Positions 52,582 through 61,274 of a stretch of DNA of 64,000 nucleotides are shown here, piece after piece (the stretch's first letter is position 1; each line of letters begins with the position of its first letter). The DNA comes from Lutibacter flavus. Lineage in GTDB: Bacteria > Bacteroidota > Bacteroidia > Flavobacteriales > Flavobacteriaceae. The notes under the pieces were generated by a model. That model saw only the letters and a list, made by a program, of their open reading frames with translations. It ran no database searches and was not told where the DNA came from. The stretch spans positions 791,754 to 855,753 of the forward strand of contig NZ_FZNX01000001.1 in NCBI RefSeq assembly GCF_900188355.1, in the 5' to 3' direction. Position numbers and translations under genes: made by a program.

Positions 52582-53352
52582 TTATCTAAATAGGATTATT
52601 ACTGCACCAATCGCTGTAACTATAAGTATAAATTTACGATAAACTTGATTATTTATCAATTTAACGATTTTTACACCTATAAAAAATCCAAGAATTACAC
52701 CAGGTACTAATATTAAATTGAGTTTTAAACTTTCAACAGAAACGGTTTTCCAAACAAAAATGTGAAAAGGCAGTTTAAATACATTAATTACAAAAAATAA
52801 CCAGGCTGCTGTACCAATAAACTCATTCTTTGGCAACCGCATTGCTAAAAAGTAAATATTTGAAAATGAGCCAGCTAAATTCCCAATCATAGATGTAAAA
52901 CCGGCTAATAATCCCATTCCATTAGAAAAAACACGAGATTTTGGAATTTCATTGGTTTTTTTTCGCTCCATATAAATCATAAAAACAACAATACCCAAAA
53001 TTAAAATGGCCATTAATTGTTTAAAAAGTGCATCAGAAATATCATTTCCAAACCAAACCCCCAATAAAACCCCAATTACCATGCTTGGTAACAGTTTTAC
53101 CAAATATTTCCATTGAGTATGACGGTGGTAATAAATTACAGCAAAAATATCGGCAGCAATCATCATAGGAATTAATACACCTGTAGATTGTTTTCCGCCG
53201 AAAACAATTGCCATAATGGTTACTATAACAACACCAATGCCTTTTAAGCCAGCTTTGCTAGTTCCCAATAAAAATGCACCTAAAAATGCAAAAAACCACT
53301 CGAAGTTTGTTAATTGTAAATTACTAATTTGATTAATTATACTTTCAAACAT
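52582..53352 (-). CDS. TauE/SafE-family membrane exporter
   Basis: 256 residues, about eight TM helices with the duplicated TauE half-motifs (FLLGTSKAGLKGIGVVIVTI near 15-40 and GLLAGFTSMIGNLAGSFSNIYFLAM near 145-170). The family exports sulfite or organosulfonates or moves other anions across the inner membrane. No sulfur genes are adjacent, so the substrate is open. Confidence 0.87.
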   Translation of the reverse strand: MFESIINQISNLQLTNFEWFFAFLGAFLLGTSKAGLKGIGVVIVTIMAIVFGGKQSTGVLIPMMIAADIFAVIYYHRHTQWKYLVKLLPSMVIGVLLGVWFGNDISDALFKQLMAILILGIVVFMIYMERKKTNEIPKSRVFSNGMGLLAGFTSMIGNLAGSFSNIYFLAMRLPKNEFIGTAAWLFFVINVFKLPFHIFVWKTVSVESLKLNLILVPGVILGFFIGVKIVKLINNQVYRKFILIVTAIGAVIILFR

Positions 53353-53396
53353 AATTTAACTTAAAACTTCGAATGGTTTATTAATGTAAAATGATC

Positions 53397-54110
53397 TTAA
53401 TTTTCGCCAGATTCTTTTTTGGCGTCATCAATCATTTTATTATTTGGTACAATTGCAATATTTACTCTTCTGTTTTTTGAACGACCTTCTGCAGTAGAAT
53501 TGTTAGCAATTGGTTGTTCTTCTCCAAACCAGTTAGTTGTAAATCTGGTAGCAGCCAATCCTTTTGTAACTGTAAAATAATTAGTTACTGAAAATGCGCG
53601 ATTTTTAGAAAGTGTCATATTGTATTCGTCGGCTCCAGTACTATCAGTATGACCTACAACAACTACGTTTGTATCAGGAAATTCTAATAAAATCCCCGAT
53701 AATTTGTTCAATAATACTTCTGAAGCACTATTAATATTGTATTTGTTTGTATCAAAATAAACACCACTATTTTCATCAAAAGTCACTACAATTCCGTCGT
53801 CAACTCGTTCAACTACCGCTCCTGGAATTTCTTCTTCAATTTTTTGCGCTTGTTTGTCCATTTTTTTACCAATAAGCACACCAGCTCCTCCACCTACTAC
53901 TCCACCAATAACGGCACCTAATTCACCACCGCTTCCTTTTTTACCAACATTGTTTCCAATAATGGCTCCTAATATAGCACCTCCAGCTGCACCAATTGCG
54001 CCTCCTTTTTGAGTATTACTTGCATTTTTTGTTGCTTCACAACTACTAAGGTTTAAAACCAAAACCATTACAAATAAACCTAATCCTATTTTTTTTAATA
54101 TTTTTTTCAT
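53397..54110 (-). CDS. OmpA-family lipoprotein with glycine-zipper
   Basis: 237 residues: lipobox (NLSSCEA, Cys about 24), a Gly-zipper (GGAIGAAGGAILGAIIGNNVG, about 35-55, and GAVIGGVVGGGAGVLIG), then an OmpA C-terminal peptidoglycan-binding domain with VVVGHTDSTGADEYNMTLSKNRAFSV and the distal NRRVNIAI. Outer-membrane lipoprotein that tethers the peptidoglycan. Its start overlaps the upstream lipocalin stop by one base (TAATG). Confidence 0.92.
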   Translation of the reverse strand: MKKILKKIGLGLFVMVLVLNLSSCEATKNASNTQKGGAIGAAGGAILGAIIGNNVGKKGSGGELGAVIGGVVGGGAGVLIGKKMDKQAQKIEEEIPGAVVERVDDGIVVTFDENSGVYFDTNKYNINSASEVLLNKLSGILLEFPDTNVVVVGHTDSTGADEYNMTLSKNRAFSVTNYFTVTKGLAATRFTTNWFGEEQPIANNSTAEGRSKNRRVNIAIVPNNKMIDDAKKESGEN

Positions 54111-54595
54111 TATTCATTAATTTTTGAAAAATTCATATAAATTTTGAATGGCTTTCCATCTAACATCACTGTTTGCTCCCATTCCATATTGCTTTCTGAT
54201 AATTGCGTTAAATTAAGTCTAAAACCTTTATTATCAGCTGATTTGTTTTTAGCATCTGTTGGTTTTAGTAAAAAATCATACAATCCCGTTGCTTGATCCA
54301 CTTCCTGAATTGTAAAAACAAAATTACGGTCTCCTATTAAACAATTTTCATTGTTTATGGTATAAATTCCCGTGTTATTATTTGGAATAAATCTCCATGT
54401 ACTACCTTCAAAACATTCTTTTGAGGCATCATTCAATAAAGAAACATTAAATTTTCCGGATTCACTATAAGATACGGAATCCATAGACCAATAGCCCTTT
54501 ATCACCTTTTTCGATTGAATAACTGTTTTTGGTGTGCCACAGGAAATTATAGCAAACCCTAAAACAACTAACATAATTATTTTTTTCATTTTCAT
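54110..54595 (-). CDS. Lipocalin-like lipoprotein
   Basis: 161 residues, lipobox (FAIISCGT, Cys about 19). VIKGYWSMDSVSY recalls the GxW lipocalin motif, followed by alternating strands (STWRFIPNNNTGIYTI, FVFTIQEV, FRLNLTQLS, WEQTVML). Short lipocalin-like proteins of this type are usual partners of OmpA lipoproteins in flavobacteria. Translationally coupled to the OmpA gene; both sit in the outer membrane. Ligand unknown. Confidence 0.82.
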   Translation of the reverse strand: MKMKKIIMLVVLGFAIISCGTPKTVIQSKKVIKGYWSMDSVSYSESGKFNVSLLNDASKECFEGSTWRFIPNNNTGIYTINNENCLIGDRNFVFTIQEVDQATGLYDFLLKPTDAKNKSADNKGFRLNLTQLSESNMEWEQTVMLDGKPFKIYMNFSKINE

Positions 54596-54706
54596 TTTGT
54601 TATTAAAAATTATTTTATAAAAGTATCAAAATTAGTAACTTGTTTAACATCTTATTAAAAATATTTATTTGTACAATTTCTTATTAAAATCCTATTAGTT
54701 TACTGC

Positions 54707-54714
54707 TATATTTG
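54707..54714 (+). promoter_or_regulatory. -7 box (TATATTTG) next to the pseudouridine synthase start
   Basis: Exact TAnnTTTG element ending 4 bp before the ATG at 54719, predicting a leaderless transcript, as at 49503. Confidence 0.55.
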
Positions 54715-54718
54715 CAAC

Positions 54719-55414
54719 ATGCAAATTGAAATTCTTTTTGAAGACGACTATATTATAATTGTAAACAAACCAAATAATGTTTTGATTCATAATAGTTATT
54801 ATGCTCGTAACATTAAAGATGATACTTTATTGGATTTACTTCAAAAACAATTTAACACTGATTTTTACCCAGTACATCGTTTGGATAGAAAAACATCTGG
54901 TGTTATTGTTTTAGCCAAACAAAAGGAACATGTTTCAATTTTTCAAGACTTATTTAATGCTAACAAAATTGAAAAAACATATATAGCTATTGTTCGAGGA
55001 TTTTTTGAAACTGAAGTAGTGGTTAATTCTCCAGTTAAAAACCCTGATACTAAAGTTTATAAAGAGGCCGAAACTTTTTGTGAACCAATAGCTACAAAAC
55101 TTTTAGAAATACCTGTTCACCCCTATCAAACCTCAAGATATAGTTTGGTTAAACTTAAACCTGCAACGGGCAGAATGCATCAGTTACGTATTCATATGAA
55201 CAAAATTAGTCATCCTATTGTTGGAGATTATAAGTATGGAGATCGGTTTCATAATAGAATGTTTGAAACTGAATTTAATTCTCATAATTTATTTTTACAT
55301 GCGTATTCCATTCAATTTGAACACCCTATTTCAAAAAAATATATAAGTGTAAATACTTCTTTTCCCAATGATTGGTTGTTGATTTTTAAAGTGTTTGACT
55401 GGAATTTTAACTAA
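54719..55414 (+). CDS. truC: tRNA pseudouridine synthase, TruC-like (RluA family)
   Basis: 231 residues. Motif II with the catalytic Asp is PVHRLDRKTSGVIVLAK (about 52-68). Motif I EDDYIIIVNKPNNVLIHN and motif III TGRMHQLRIHMNKISHPIVGD are present. No S4 domain, and the size fits TruC, which makes pseudouridine 65 in tRNA. Alone, with its 3' end facing the repeat array at 55421. Confidence 0.85.
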   Translation: MQIEILFEDDYIIIVNKPNNVLIHNSYYARNIKDDTLLDLLQKQFNTDFYPVHRLDRKTSGVIVLAKQKEHVSIFQDLFNANKIEKTYIAIVRGFFETEVVVNSPVKNPDTKVYKEAETFCEPIATKLLEIPVHPYQTSRYSLVKLKPATGRMHQLRIHMNKISHPIVGDYKYGDRFHNRMFETEFNSHNLFLHAYSIQFEHPISKKYISVNTSFPNDWLLIFKVFDWNFN

Positions 55415-55420
55415 AAAGAA

Positions 55421-55648
55421 AAACCGTTTTTAAGTTTTAAAAAATATTTAATTTTTTTGAATAGTGTATTTAACTTTTATTAAAATCATTTATTTTTCAC
55501 CCCAATAAATAAACAATCGTAATATCGATTATTGAGTAAATTTTCACATTGCCTCAACCAATAAAGGTTACGTTTACTTCTATTAGCTTTTAAGGTTTGC
55601 TTCCGACTTACCATACAAATTCCCAAAGAACTAAAACCTAAAAACGGT
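55421..55648. repeat. Inverted-repeat-bounded unit 1
   Basis: Starts AACCGTTTTTAAGTTTTA and ends TAAAACCTAAAAACGGTT; the ends pair with one mismatch. The interior shares long segments with unit 2 (TTTCACCCCAATAAA; AAATTTTCACATTGCCTCAA; GACTTACCATACAAATTCCC). Confidence 0.75.
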
Positions 55649-55672
55649 TATGTTAACTTATAATATTTAATA

Positions 55673-55904
55673 AAAACCGTTTTCAAGTTCTAAAACTAAC
55701 TTAATTTAATTTTTTGAATAATGTATTTAACTTTTATCAATCTCATTTGTTTTCACCCCAATAAACAAACAATTTTAATATCTATTATTAAGTAAATTTT
55801 CACATTGCCTCAACTAGTAAAAGCTACGTACACTTTTATTCGCTTCTAAGGTTTGCTTACGACTTACCATACAAATTCCCAAAGAACTAAAACCTGAAAA
55901 CGGT
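55673..55904. repeat. Inverted-repeat-bounded unit 2
   Basis: ACCGTTTTCAAGTTCTA and ACTAAAACCTGAAAACGGT pair like unit 1, but T-A in the stem is replaced by C-G on both arms. Nearly colinear with unit 1 over 230 bp. Confidence 0.75.
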
Positions 55905-55926
55905 AGTACTAAATTCAATTTTTCAA

Positions 55927-56121
55927 AAAACCGTTTTCAAATTTTATTTTCTTCAATTTTACTAATTCAAAATTTATATGACAATAGTTTGTAAAGAACT
56001 TTGCTATCCCTGTGTATATTGCTCTTTACCTTTTAATTAATTATTTGTTACCATAATAATGGATACTAAGTAATTAACTATTGATTTAAATAAATTTCAA
56101 AGATCTAAAATTTGAAAACGG
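55927..56121. repeat. Inverted-repeat-bounded unit 3 (diverged interior)
   Basis: CCGTTTTCAAATTTTA and TAAAATTTGAAAACGG form a perfect 16-bp terminal stem. The interior is not clearly related to units 1 and 2. Confidence 0.65.
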
Positions 56122-56140
56122 CAAATGCATTCGAGCTCTT

Positions 56141-56587
56141 TTATTCTGCTAACAACCTATGTTGTTTTTCGTTTTTCATAATAAACAATACCAGCTCAAA
56201 TACTTGTTCTTTTAAATATCTAAAATTTTGTATATAATTATCAACTTCAATTTTTAAAAGTTTTTGATCTTTTCTAAAATCATCTTCTTTTTTTAAATAT
56301 ATATTTTCAATTAATAATGCTAAATTTATTCTATGCTCTTTAATTGAAGCTATTAAAATTTCACCTAATTTACTTTCATGATTTATCCCATTTAGTAAAA
56401 GCTTAGCATTGCTAAAATTATCACTTTTACAAAGCCCAATAATATGATCGGTAATTAACTCCTTTAAAAATTCTTGTTCAACTTTTATATACTCAATTTC
56501 AGACAACCAATTCTTTGTTTCAGATTGTAGATTTTCAATACTATTGTTGAAAATTGGCTTGTTTTGTTTTTGAATAATTCGTTTCAT
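56141..56587 (-). CDS. Conserved hypothetical protein, helical/coiled-coil
   Basis: 148 residues, no signal peptide or TM, almost all helix: ETKNWLSEIEYIKVEQEFLKELITDHI, then YLKKEDDFRKDQKLLKIEVDNYI. I do not recognise the family. It lies downstream of the histidine kinase/REC-CRP pair on the same strand after a 280-bp gap holding two FNR/CRP-like palindromes, so it is a likely target of that regulator. Confidence 0.6.
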   Translation of the reverse strand: MKRIIQKQNKPIFNNSIENLQSETKNWLSEIEYIKVEQEFLKELITDHIIGLCKSDNFSNAKLLLNGINHESKLGEILIASIKEHRINLALLIENIYLKKEDDFRKDQKLLKIEVDNYIQNFRYLKEQVFELVLFIMKNEKQHRLLAE

Positions 56588-56831
56588 ATTATTTTTGATT
56601 TTAAAGAATCCGAAAAACTATTTTGGTAATCTCTCGGATTCAATTAAGAAGATTAGTCAATTTTAATTACTTTTTAACGTTTTTTATTTTTTCAAATATC
56701 TAATTTTAAAGAAGTACGTCTAATTAATTCTCCATTTTCCTACTAATCCCTAATCTTCCAACTAAAATTTATTTCAATTGTCAAACATTTATTTATGGGA
56801 ACTAAATTAGACATGGTAATAATAAAATACA

Positions 56832-56867
56832 ATGATTAGAATCATTTCTAAAAATGATTGTTATCAA
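56832..56867. promoter_or_regulatory. Two FNR/CRP-like palindromes
   Basis: ATGAT-N4-ATCAT (56832-56845, perfect) and ATGAT-N4-ATCAA (56854-56867), centres 22 bp apart (two helical turns), directly after the REC-CRP stop codon and upstream of the hypothetical gene at 56141. Same design as at 4604, 5801 and 5842. Confidence 0.5.
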
Positions 56868-57920
56868 TTATTGAACTTCTAGGAGCTTCTTTTTATTAAG
56901 TATTTTTATGCTTTTCGTAGTAATATCTATCAATTTTTCATCTTTAAAATCATGCAGCGTTCTAATAAGGGTTTCTTTTGCAATACCAATAGAACTCGCC
57001 AAATTACTTCTGTTTATAATTATTTCATTATTAGATATTAACGGGTAATTTTCGAATAGATTTAAAATAGTAATGGCCGTTTTTTTTCTAACCGAAGCAT
57101 ATGCCAATAGTATTGATTTTTCATTATTGTTTACTAAATTATCAGCTAAAACATCAATAAAACTGTAAATAATATGATGGTTGTTATTTATAATTGCAGT
57201 TAGTTCATCTTTATTAATTTTGTATAAATGAGTGCTTGTTATTGCTTTTGAATTTTCAAAATGTGGCAGATGCTTCACAAATGATAAATACCCAAAATAT
57301 TGTTCATTTGTATAATAACCTGTAATTAATTCTTTTCCTAATTCATTTGTTTTATAGGTTTTAACCACTCCTTTTTTAATAAGAAATATAAAATTACTTA
57401 CATTTCCTTCACAATAAATAGTTTCTCCATTTTTATAATTATATACTTTTTTTTGAGCTAAAAATTGATCAAAGTTTTTGATGTTTTCAAATATTGGCTT
57501 CTTAATATTTTGTTTTTCAGCATCATCTTGTTTTTTATTCTCAAAAACTTCTACCCTTTTCATTCTTGTTTCAATAGCTCTTAAAAGCACCGACTCTTCA
57601 AAAGGTTTACATATATAATCATCTGCTCCAAACTCCATTCCTTTTCGTAAATCATCTTGATTTGTTTTCGCAGTTAAAAAAATAAATGGAATTTGTTTTA
57701 ATTTTGGATTTTTAGAAATAATTTGAAGGACTCCATAACCATCTAAAACTGGCATAAGAATGTCACAAATTATAATATCTGGCAAAAATGTATTGGCTAA
57801 AGAAACTCCTTTTTTACCATTTTCCGCAGTTTCAACAATGTAATTAGCTAATTCTAAAATTTCTGCTGTATTCTCCCTTACAATTTTATCATCTTCTATT
57901 AATAACACTTTTTTATTCAT
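56868..57920 (-). CDS. Response regulator fused to a CRP/FNR-type regulator
   Basis: 350 residues in three parts: a receiver domain (1-125; acidic D10, D11, phosphoacceptor D53 in IIICDILMPVLDG, FLTAK, ICKPFEES), a cyclic-nucleotide-binding-like beta barrel (about 150-260, FDQFLAQKKVYNYKNGETIYCEGNVSNFIF) and a Crp-type winged helix (about 275-345, INRSNLASSIGIAKETLIRTLHDFKDEKLI). No canonical cAMP phosphate motif or FNR N-terminal Cys cluster is seen. The overlapping sensor kinase gene presumably phosphorylates D53. A two-component input on a CRP output is unusual. Confidence 0.9.
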   Translation of the reverse strand: MNKKVLLIEDDKIVRENTAEILELANYIVETAENGKKGVSLANTFLPDIIICDILMPVLDGYGVLQIISKNPKLKQIPFIFLTAKTNQDDLRKGMEFGADDYICKPFEESVLLRAIETRMKRVEVFENKKQDDAEKQNIKKPIFENIKNFDQFLAQKKVYNYKNGETIYCEGNVSNFIFLIKKGVVKTYKTNELGKELITGYYTNEQYFGYLSFVKHLPHFENSKAITSTHLYKINKDELTAIINNNHHIIYSFIDVLADNLVNNNEKSILLAYASVRKKTAITILNLFENYPLISNNEIIINRSNLASSIGIAKETLIRTLHDFKDEKLIDITTKSIKILNKKKLLEVQ

Positions 57921-59079
57921 AGTTTCTAATTTTTGGTATTTGTATATTAAAAACTGTTCCTAAATTTTCTTTACTTTTAAACGAAATAGCCCCGTTTAAA
58001 CATTTTACATATCCATTTACTATATTTAAACCAATTCCCGTTCCTGGATAATAACTTACATTTTTAGCTCTAAAAAATCTTTTAAATATTAAATTTTGCT
58101 CATTGGAAGGAATCCCAATTCCATTATCCCCAAGGCTTATATATATATTACCTTTATTAAATGAACTTTTAACTTTAATAATGCTATTTTCCTTTGAATA
58201 TTTTATGGCGTTGTATAAAAGATTAGTTATAATAATATTCAAAATATTTGAATCTTGATAAATGATCTCATCGTTATCTTTATTGAAAATTATTTTTTGG
58301 TTTTTTTGTAAAAGTGGTTTAGCATTCGCTATAATACGGTTTATTAAATCTCCAAACTTAAATTTAGTATAGGTAGGGATTATGTTACCAGATTCTATAT
58401 TTTCAAGAGTTAGCAAACTGTCTACCATACCATTTAAATGATTAATCATTGCTTTAACTTTAACTAAATGTTCATCTCTTTTAGTTGCATTCTCTAAATC
58501 AGAATATTTCACAATTAGTTCTGCGGAAGTTAAAATTGCACTTAGCGGTGTTTTAAATTCATGAGATGCTAAGGTTATAAATTTTGTTTTTAAATTGTTT
58601 AATTCTATTTCTTTATTTAATGAAGTTTTTAATTTCTCAATAACACTTTCTAATTCAATATTTCTAAGCTTCACTTCTTCTTCTAATTGATAATTTAAAT
58701 TGTCAATTTTTAATTCTTTCTTTTTTCTAGAAGTTATATCTGAAATTAGCGCTTTAAAATAGATTTTTTTCTCATATTCTAACTTTCCGAAACTAAGTTC
58801 TAATGAAACTTCTTTTCCCTCTTTTGTTACACCTAACCCTTCAATTGGAATCTTAAATTTATTTTTATCTGGGTTTTTTATAAATTCGTTTAGAATACGA
58901 CTGTTTTTAAATAATTCACCTGCATTTTGGGTAAAAAGTTCATCAACTGAATAATTAAAAATTTTTGAAGTGGGTATGTTTGCTAAAACAATTTCTTTTT
59001 CAGAATTCCACACAAGAATTCCAACCTGCATAGAATCAAAACAGACTTTATAAAAAGCTTTTTTATCTTTTAGGAACAT
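57913..59079 (-). CDS. PAS-domain sensor histidine kinase
   Basis: 388 residues, no TM helix: an N-terminal PAS domain (about 8-120, ending FKALISDITSRKKKEL), coiled coil (125-165), HisKA with FITLASHEFKTPLSAIL (His173) and HATPase with NIIITNLLYNAIKYSKENS, ISLGDNGIGIP and GTGIGLNIV. Cytoplasmic, so it senses an internal cue such as redox or ligand through PAS. It overlaps the REC-CRP gene by 8 bp as kinase-regulator pair. Confidence 0.92.
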   Translation of the reverse strand: MFLKDKKAFYKVCFDSMQVGILVWNSEKEIVLANIPTSKIFNYSVDELFTQNAGELFKNSRILNEFIKNPDKNKFKIPIEGLGVTKEGKEVSLELSFGKLEYEKKIYFKALISDITSRKKKELKIDNLNYQLEEEVKLRNIELESVIEKLKTSLNKEIELNNLKTKFITLASHEFKTPLSAILTSAELIVKYSDLENATKRDEHLVKVKAMINHLNGMVDSLLTLENIESGNIIPTYTKFKFGDLINRIIANAKPLLQKNQKIIFNKDNDEIIYQDSNILNIIITNLLYNAIKYSKENSIIKVKSSFNKGNIYISLGDNGIGIPSNEQNLIFKRFFRAKNVSYYPGTGIGLNIVNGYVKCLNGAISFKSKENLGTVFNIQIPKIRNYE

Positions 59080-59159
59080 AACGATAGCATTTTAAGCTAA
59101 AGTTAAAATTAAAGACTGTTGAATTATATGATTTAAATCAGGAAATAAGGATAAAACTG

Positions 59160-61166
59160 TTAATAATTTAACAAGTCAATAATTTCTGAATGAATTTTAT
59201 GAATAGGTAAATAGTTTTTTTCTAAATTATTAGCAAACGGAATAGGTGTTTCAAGACTTCCAACACGCTTAATTGGGGCATCCAAATATTTAAAACAATT
59301 CTCAGAAATTAATGCTGATATATCTGATGCAATTCCACCAAATAAACTGTCTTCCTGCAAAATCAGCACTCTTCCTGTTTTTTTAACCGAATTATAAATA
59401 GTTTCAGTATCCAAAGGCTGTAAGGTTCTTAAATCTATAATATCTGCTGAAATCTGATGCTTTTTAACTATATCTAAAGCCCAATGAACTCCTGCGCCAT
59501 AGGTTACAATGCTTAAATCATTTCCACTATTTAATATAGCTGCCTGCCCAAATGGTATGGTATAATAATTTAATGGAACATCTTGATATATAGATCTATA
59601 TAATAATTTATGTTCGAAAAATAATACTGGGTTTTCATCTTCAATTGCGGTTGCTAATAATCCTTTTGCATCAAAAGGAAATGCTGGATAAACAACTTTT
59701 AATCCTGGAGTTTTTGTAAACCATGCTTCATTTGTTTGACTATGAAAAGGACCAGCATTTACACCAGCTCCGCAAGGCATACGTAAAACAATATCAGCTT
59801 TTTGTTGCCATCGATAAAAAGATTTTGCGAGTAAATTAATGACTGGATTAAATCCAGAGGTAACAAAGTCTGAAAATTGCAACTCCACAACAGATTTTAT
59901 GCCTCCATTTATAGAAAGCCCATATGCAGCTTCTATGATGCTTGATTCACAAATAGGAGTATTTCTAACTCGTTCCGGACCAAACTCATTTAAAAACCCT
60001 TCAGTAATTTTAAAAACACCACCATATTCCGCAATATCTTGTCCCATTATTACTAATTGGTCAAATCGTTGCATACTTTGTTTTAAACCTAACGAAATAG
60101 CGTCAATCAATCTTATATTAGATGATTCTTTGTTTGGTTTTGTTTGAATAAGATTAAAGTGCTTATAAACATCATTTAATTCATTTTTAACAGATGAAAC
60201 TATTTCTTCTTCATCAAAAGCAATTTTTAAATGTTCATTAATTTCAAGAATGATATTTTCTTTAATTAAAACATCTAATTTTTCAGATAATATTTTTTCT
60301 TTTTTTAAAAAATTGTGAAAATTAACAACAGGATCTTTTCTGGCCCATCTATCTAAAATATGTTGAGGAACATATTTTGTGCCACTTGCTTCTTCATGAC
60401 CACGCATTCTAAATGTTTTAAATTCAAGTAAAACAGGACGTGGTTTATTTCGAACACTTTTGGCTATTTTGGATACTTTACTAAAAACATCTAAAATATT
60501 ATTACCTTCAATTATATGACTCTCAATGCCATATCCAATCCCTTTATCAGCTATATTTTCACATTTAAATTGCTGACTTATTGGTGTAGATAATCCGTAT
60601 CCATTATTTTCAATACAAAAAAGAACCGGTAAATTCCATACAGATGCAACATTTAAAGCTTCATGAAAATCTCCTTCACTTGTTCCTCCTTCTCCACTAA
60701 ATACTGCAGTAACTCTTTTTTCTTTTCTAAGTAAATTTGCAAGTGCTATGCCATTTGCAACCCCAAGTTGTGGGCCTAAATGGGAAATCATTCCAATAAT
60801 TTTAAACTCCTGAGTTCCAAAATGAAATGACCGATCTCTTCCTTTTGTAAAGCCGCTTTTTTTACCTTGCCACTGGGAGAAAAGTCTATGTAATGGAATT
60901 TTTCTTGTTGTAAACACTCCTAAATTTCGATGCATTGGTAAAATATACTCGTCAGCATTTAAAACTCTGGTTATACCAACAGAAATTGCTTCTTGTCCTA
61001 TTCCCGAAAACCATTTGGAAATTTTTCCTTGTCTTAGCAGAATTAACATTTTTTCCTCAATTAATCGAGGTTTTAACATTAATATGTACAATTCAATTAA
61101 TTGCTTGTTAGAGTAGGTTTTTCTATTGAAAACTAATTCTCTAATTGAATTATTTTTTGACCTCAT
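59160..61166 (-). CDS. 2-oxoacid dehydrogenase E1, fused alpha and beta subunits (branched-chain type)
   Basis: 668 residues. The N-terminal half is E1-alpha (about 1-330; TPP motif FSGEGGTSEGDFHEALNVAS...LPVLFCIENNGYGLS, with Glu in the second position of the usual GDG) and the C-terminal half is E1-beta (about 345-668; LVIMGQDIAEYGGVFKITEG, PLDTETIYNSVKKTGRVLILQED). Decarboxylates a 2-oxoacid, most likely branched-chain 2-oxoacids, with E2/E3 encoded elsewhere. Fused E1 is normal in flavobacteria. The Lrp regulator gene lies upstream across a terminator. Confidence 0.9.
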   Translation of the reverse strand: MRSKNNSIRELVFNRKTYSNKQLIELYILMLKPRLIEEKMLILLRQGKISKWFSGIGQEAISVGITRVLNADEYILPMHRNLGVFTTRKIPLHRLFSQWQGKKSGFTKGRDRSFHFGTQEFKIIGMISHLGPQLGVANGIALANLLRKEKRVTAVFSGEGGTSEGDFHEALNVASVWNLPVLFCIENNGYGLSTPISQQFKCENIADKGIGYGIESHIIEGNNILDVFSKVSKIAKSVRNKPRPVLLEFKTFRMRGHEEASGTKYVPQHILDRWARKDPVVNFHNFLKKEKILSEKLDVLIKENIILEINEHLKIAFDEEEIVSSVKNELNDVYKHFNLIQTKPNKESSNIRLIDAISLGLKQSMQRFDQLVIMGQDIAEYGGVFKITEGFLNEFGPERVRNTPICESSIIEAAYGLSINGGIKSVVELQFSDFVTSGFNPVINLLAKSFYRWQQKADIVLRMPCGAGVNAGPFHSQTNEAWFTKTPGLKVVYPAFPFDAKGLLATAIEDENPVLFFEHKLLYRSIYQDVPLNYYTIPFGQAAILNSGNDLSIVTYGAGVHWALDIVKKHQISADIIDLRTLQPLDTETIYNSVKKTGRVLILQEDSLFGGIASDISALISENCFKYLDAPIKRVGSLETPIPFANNLEKNYLPIHKIHSEIIDLLNY

Positions 61167-61210
61167 AGGAAATTAAGAATAAGACTAAATGTACTAATAA
61201 AATTATACAA

Positions 61211-61246
61211 AAAAAACCTTACTAATTAAATAATAAGGTTTTTTTT
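61211..61246 (-). terminator. Terminator between Lrp and E1 genes
   Basis: AAAAAACCTTA and TAAGGTTTTTT arms around CTAATTAAATAA. The poly-A upstream gives a U-run on the minus strand, ending the Lrp transcript. Confidence 0.75.
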
Positions 61247-61274
61247 GAATCTTTATATTCAATCTAAAAAAAAA

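Larger units (their letters stand above)
55415..56140. other. Intergenic region with tandem inverted-repeat units
   Basis: 726 bp between convergent genes, almost wholly made of three tandem units (listed separately). No intact gene of useful length; the best ORF is a 42-codon minus-strand frame in unit 1, which is broken by two stops in unit 2. Confidence 0.6.

Noticed and set aside
55421-55904. A minus-strand 42-codon ORF in repeat unit 1
   Set aside because: The matching frame in unit 2 has two stops and changes are spread evenly over codon positions, so the sequence looks constrained as structure, not protein.
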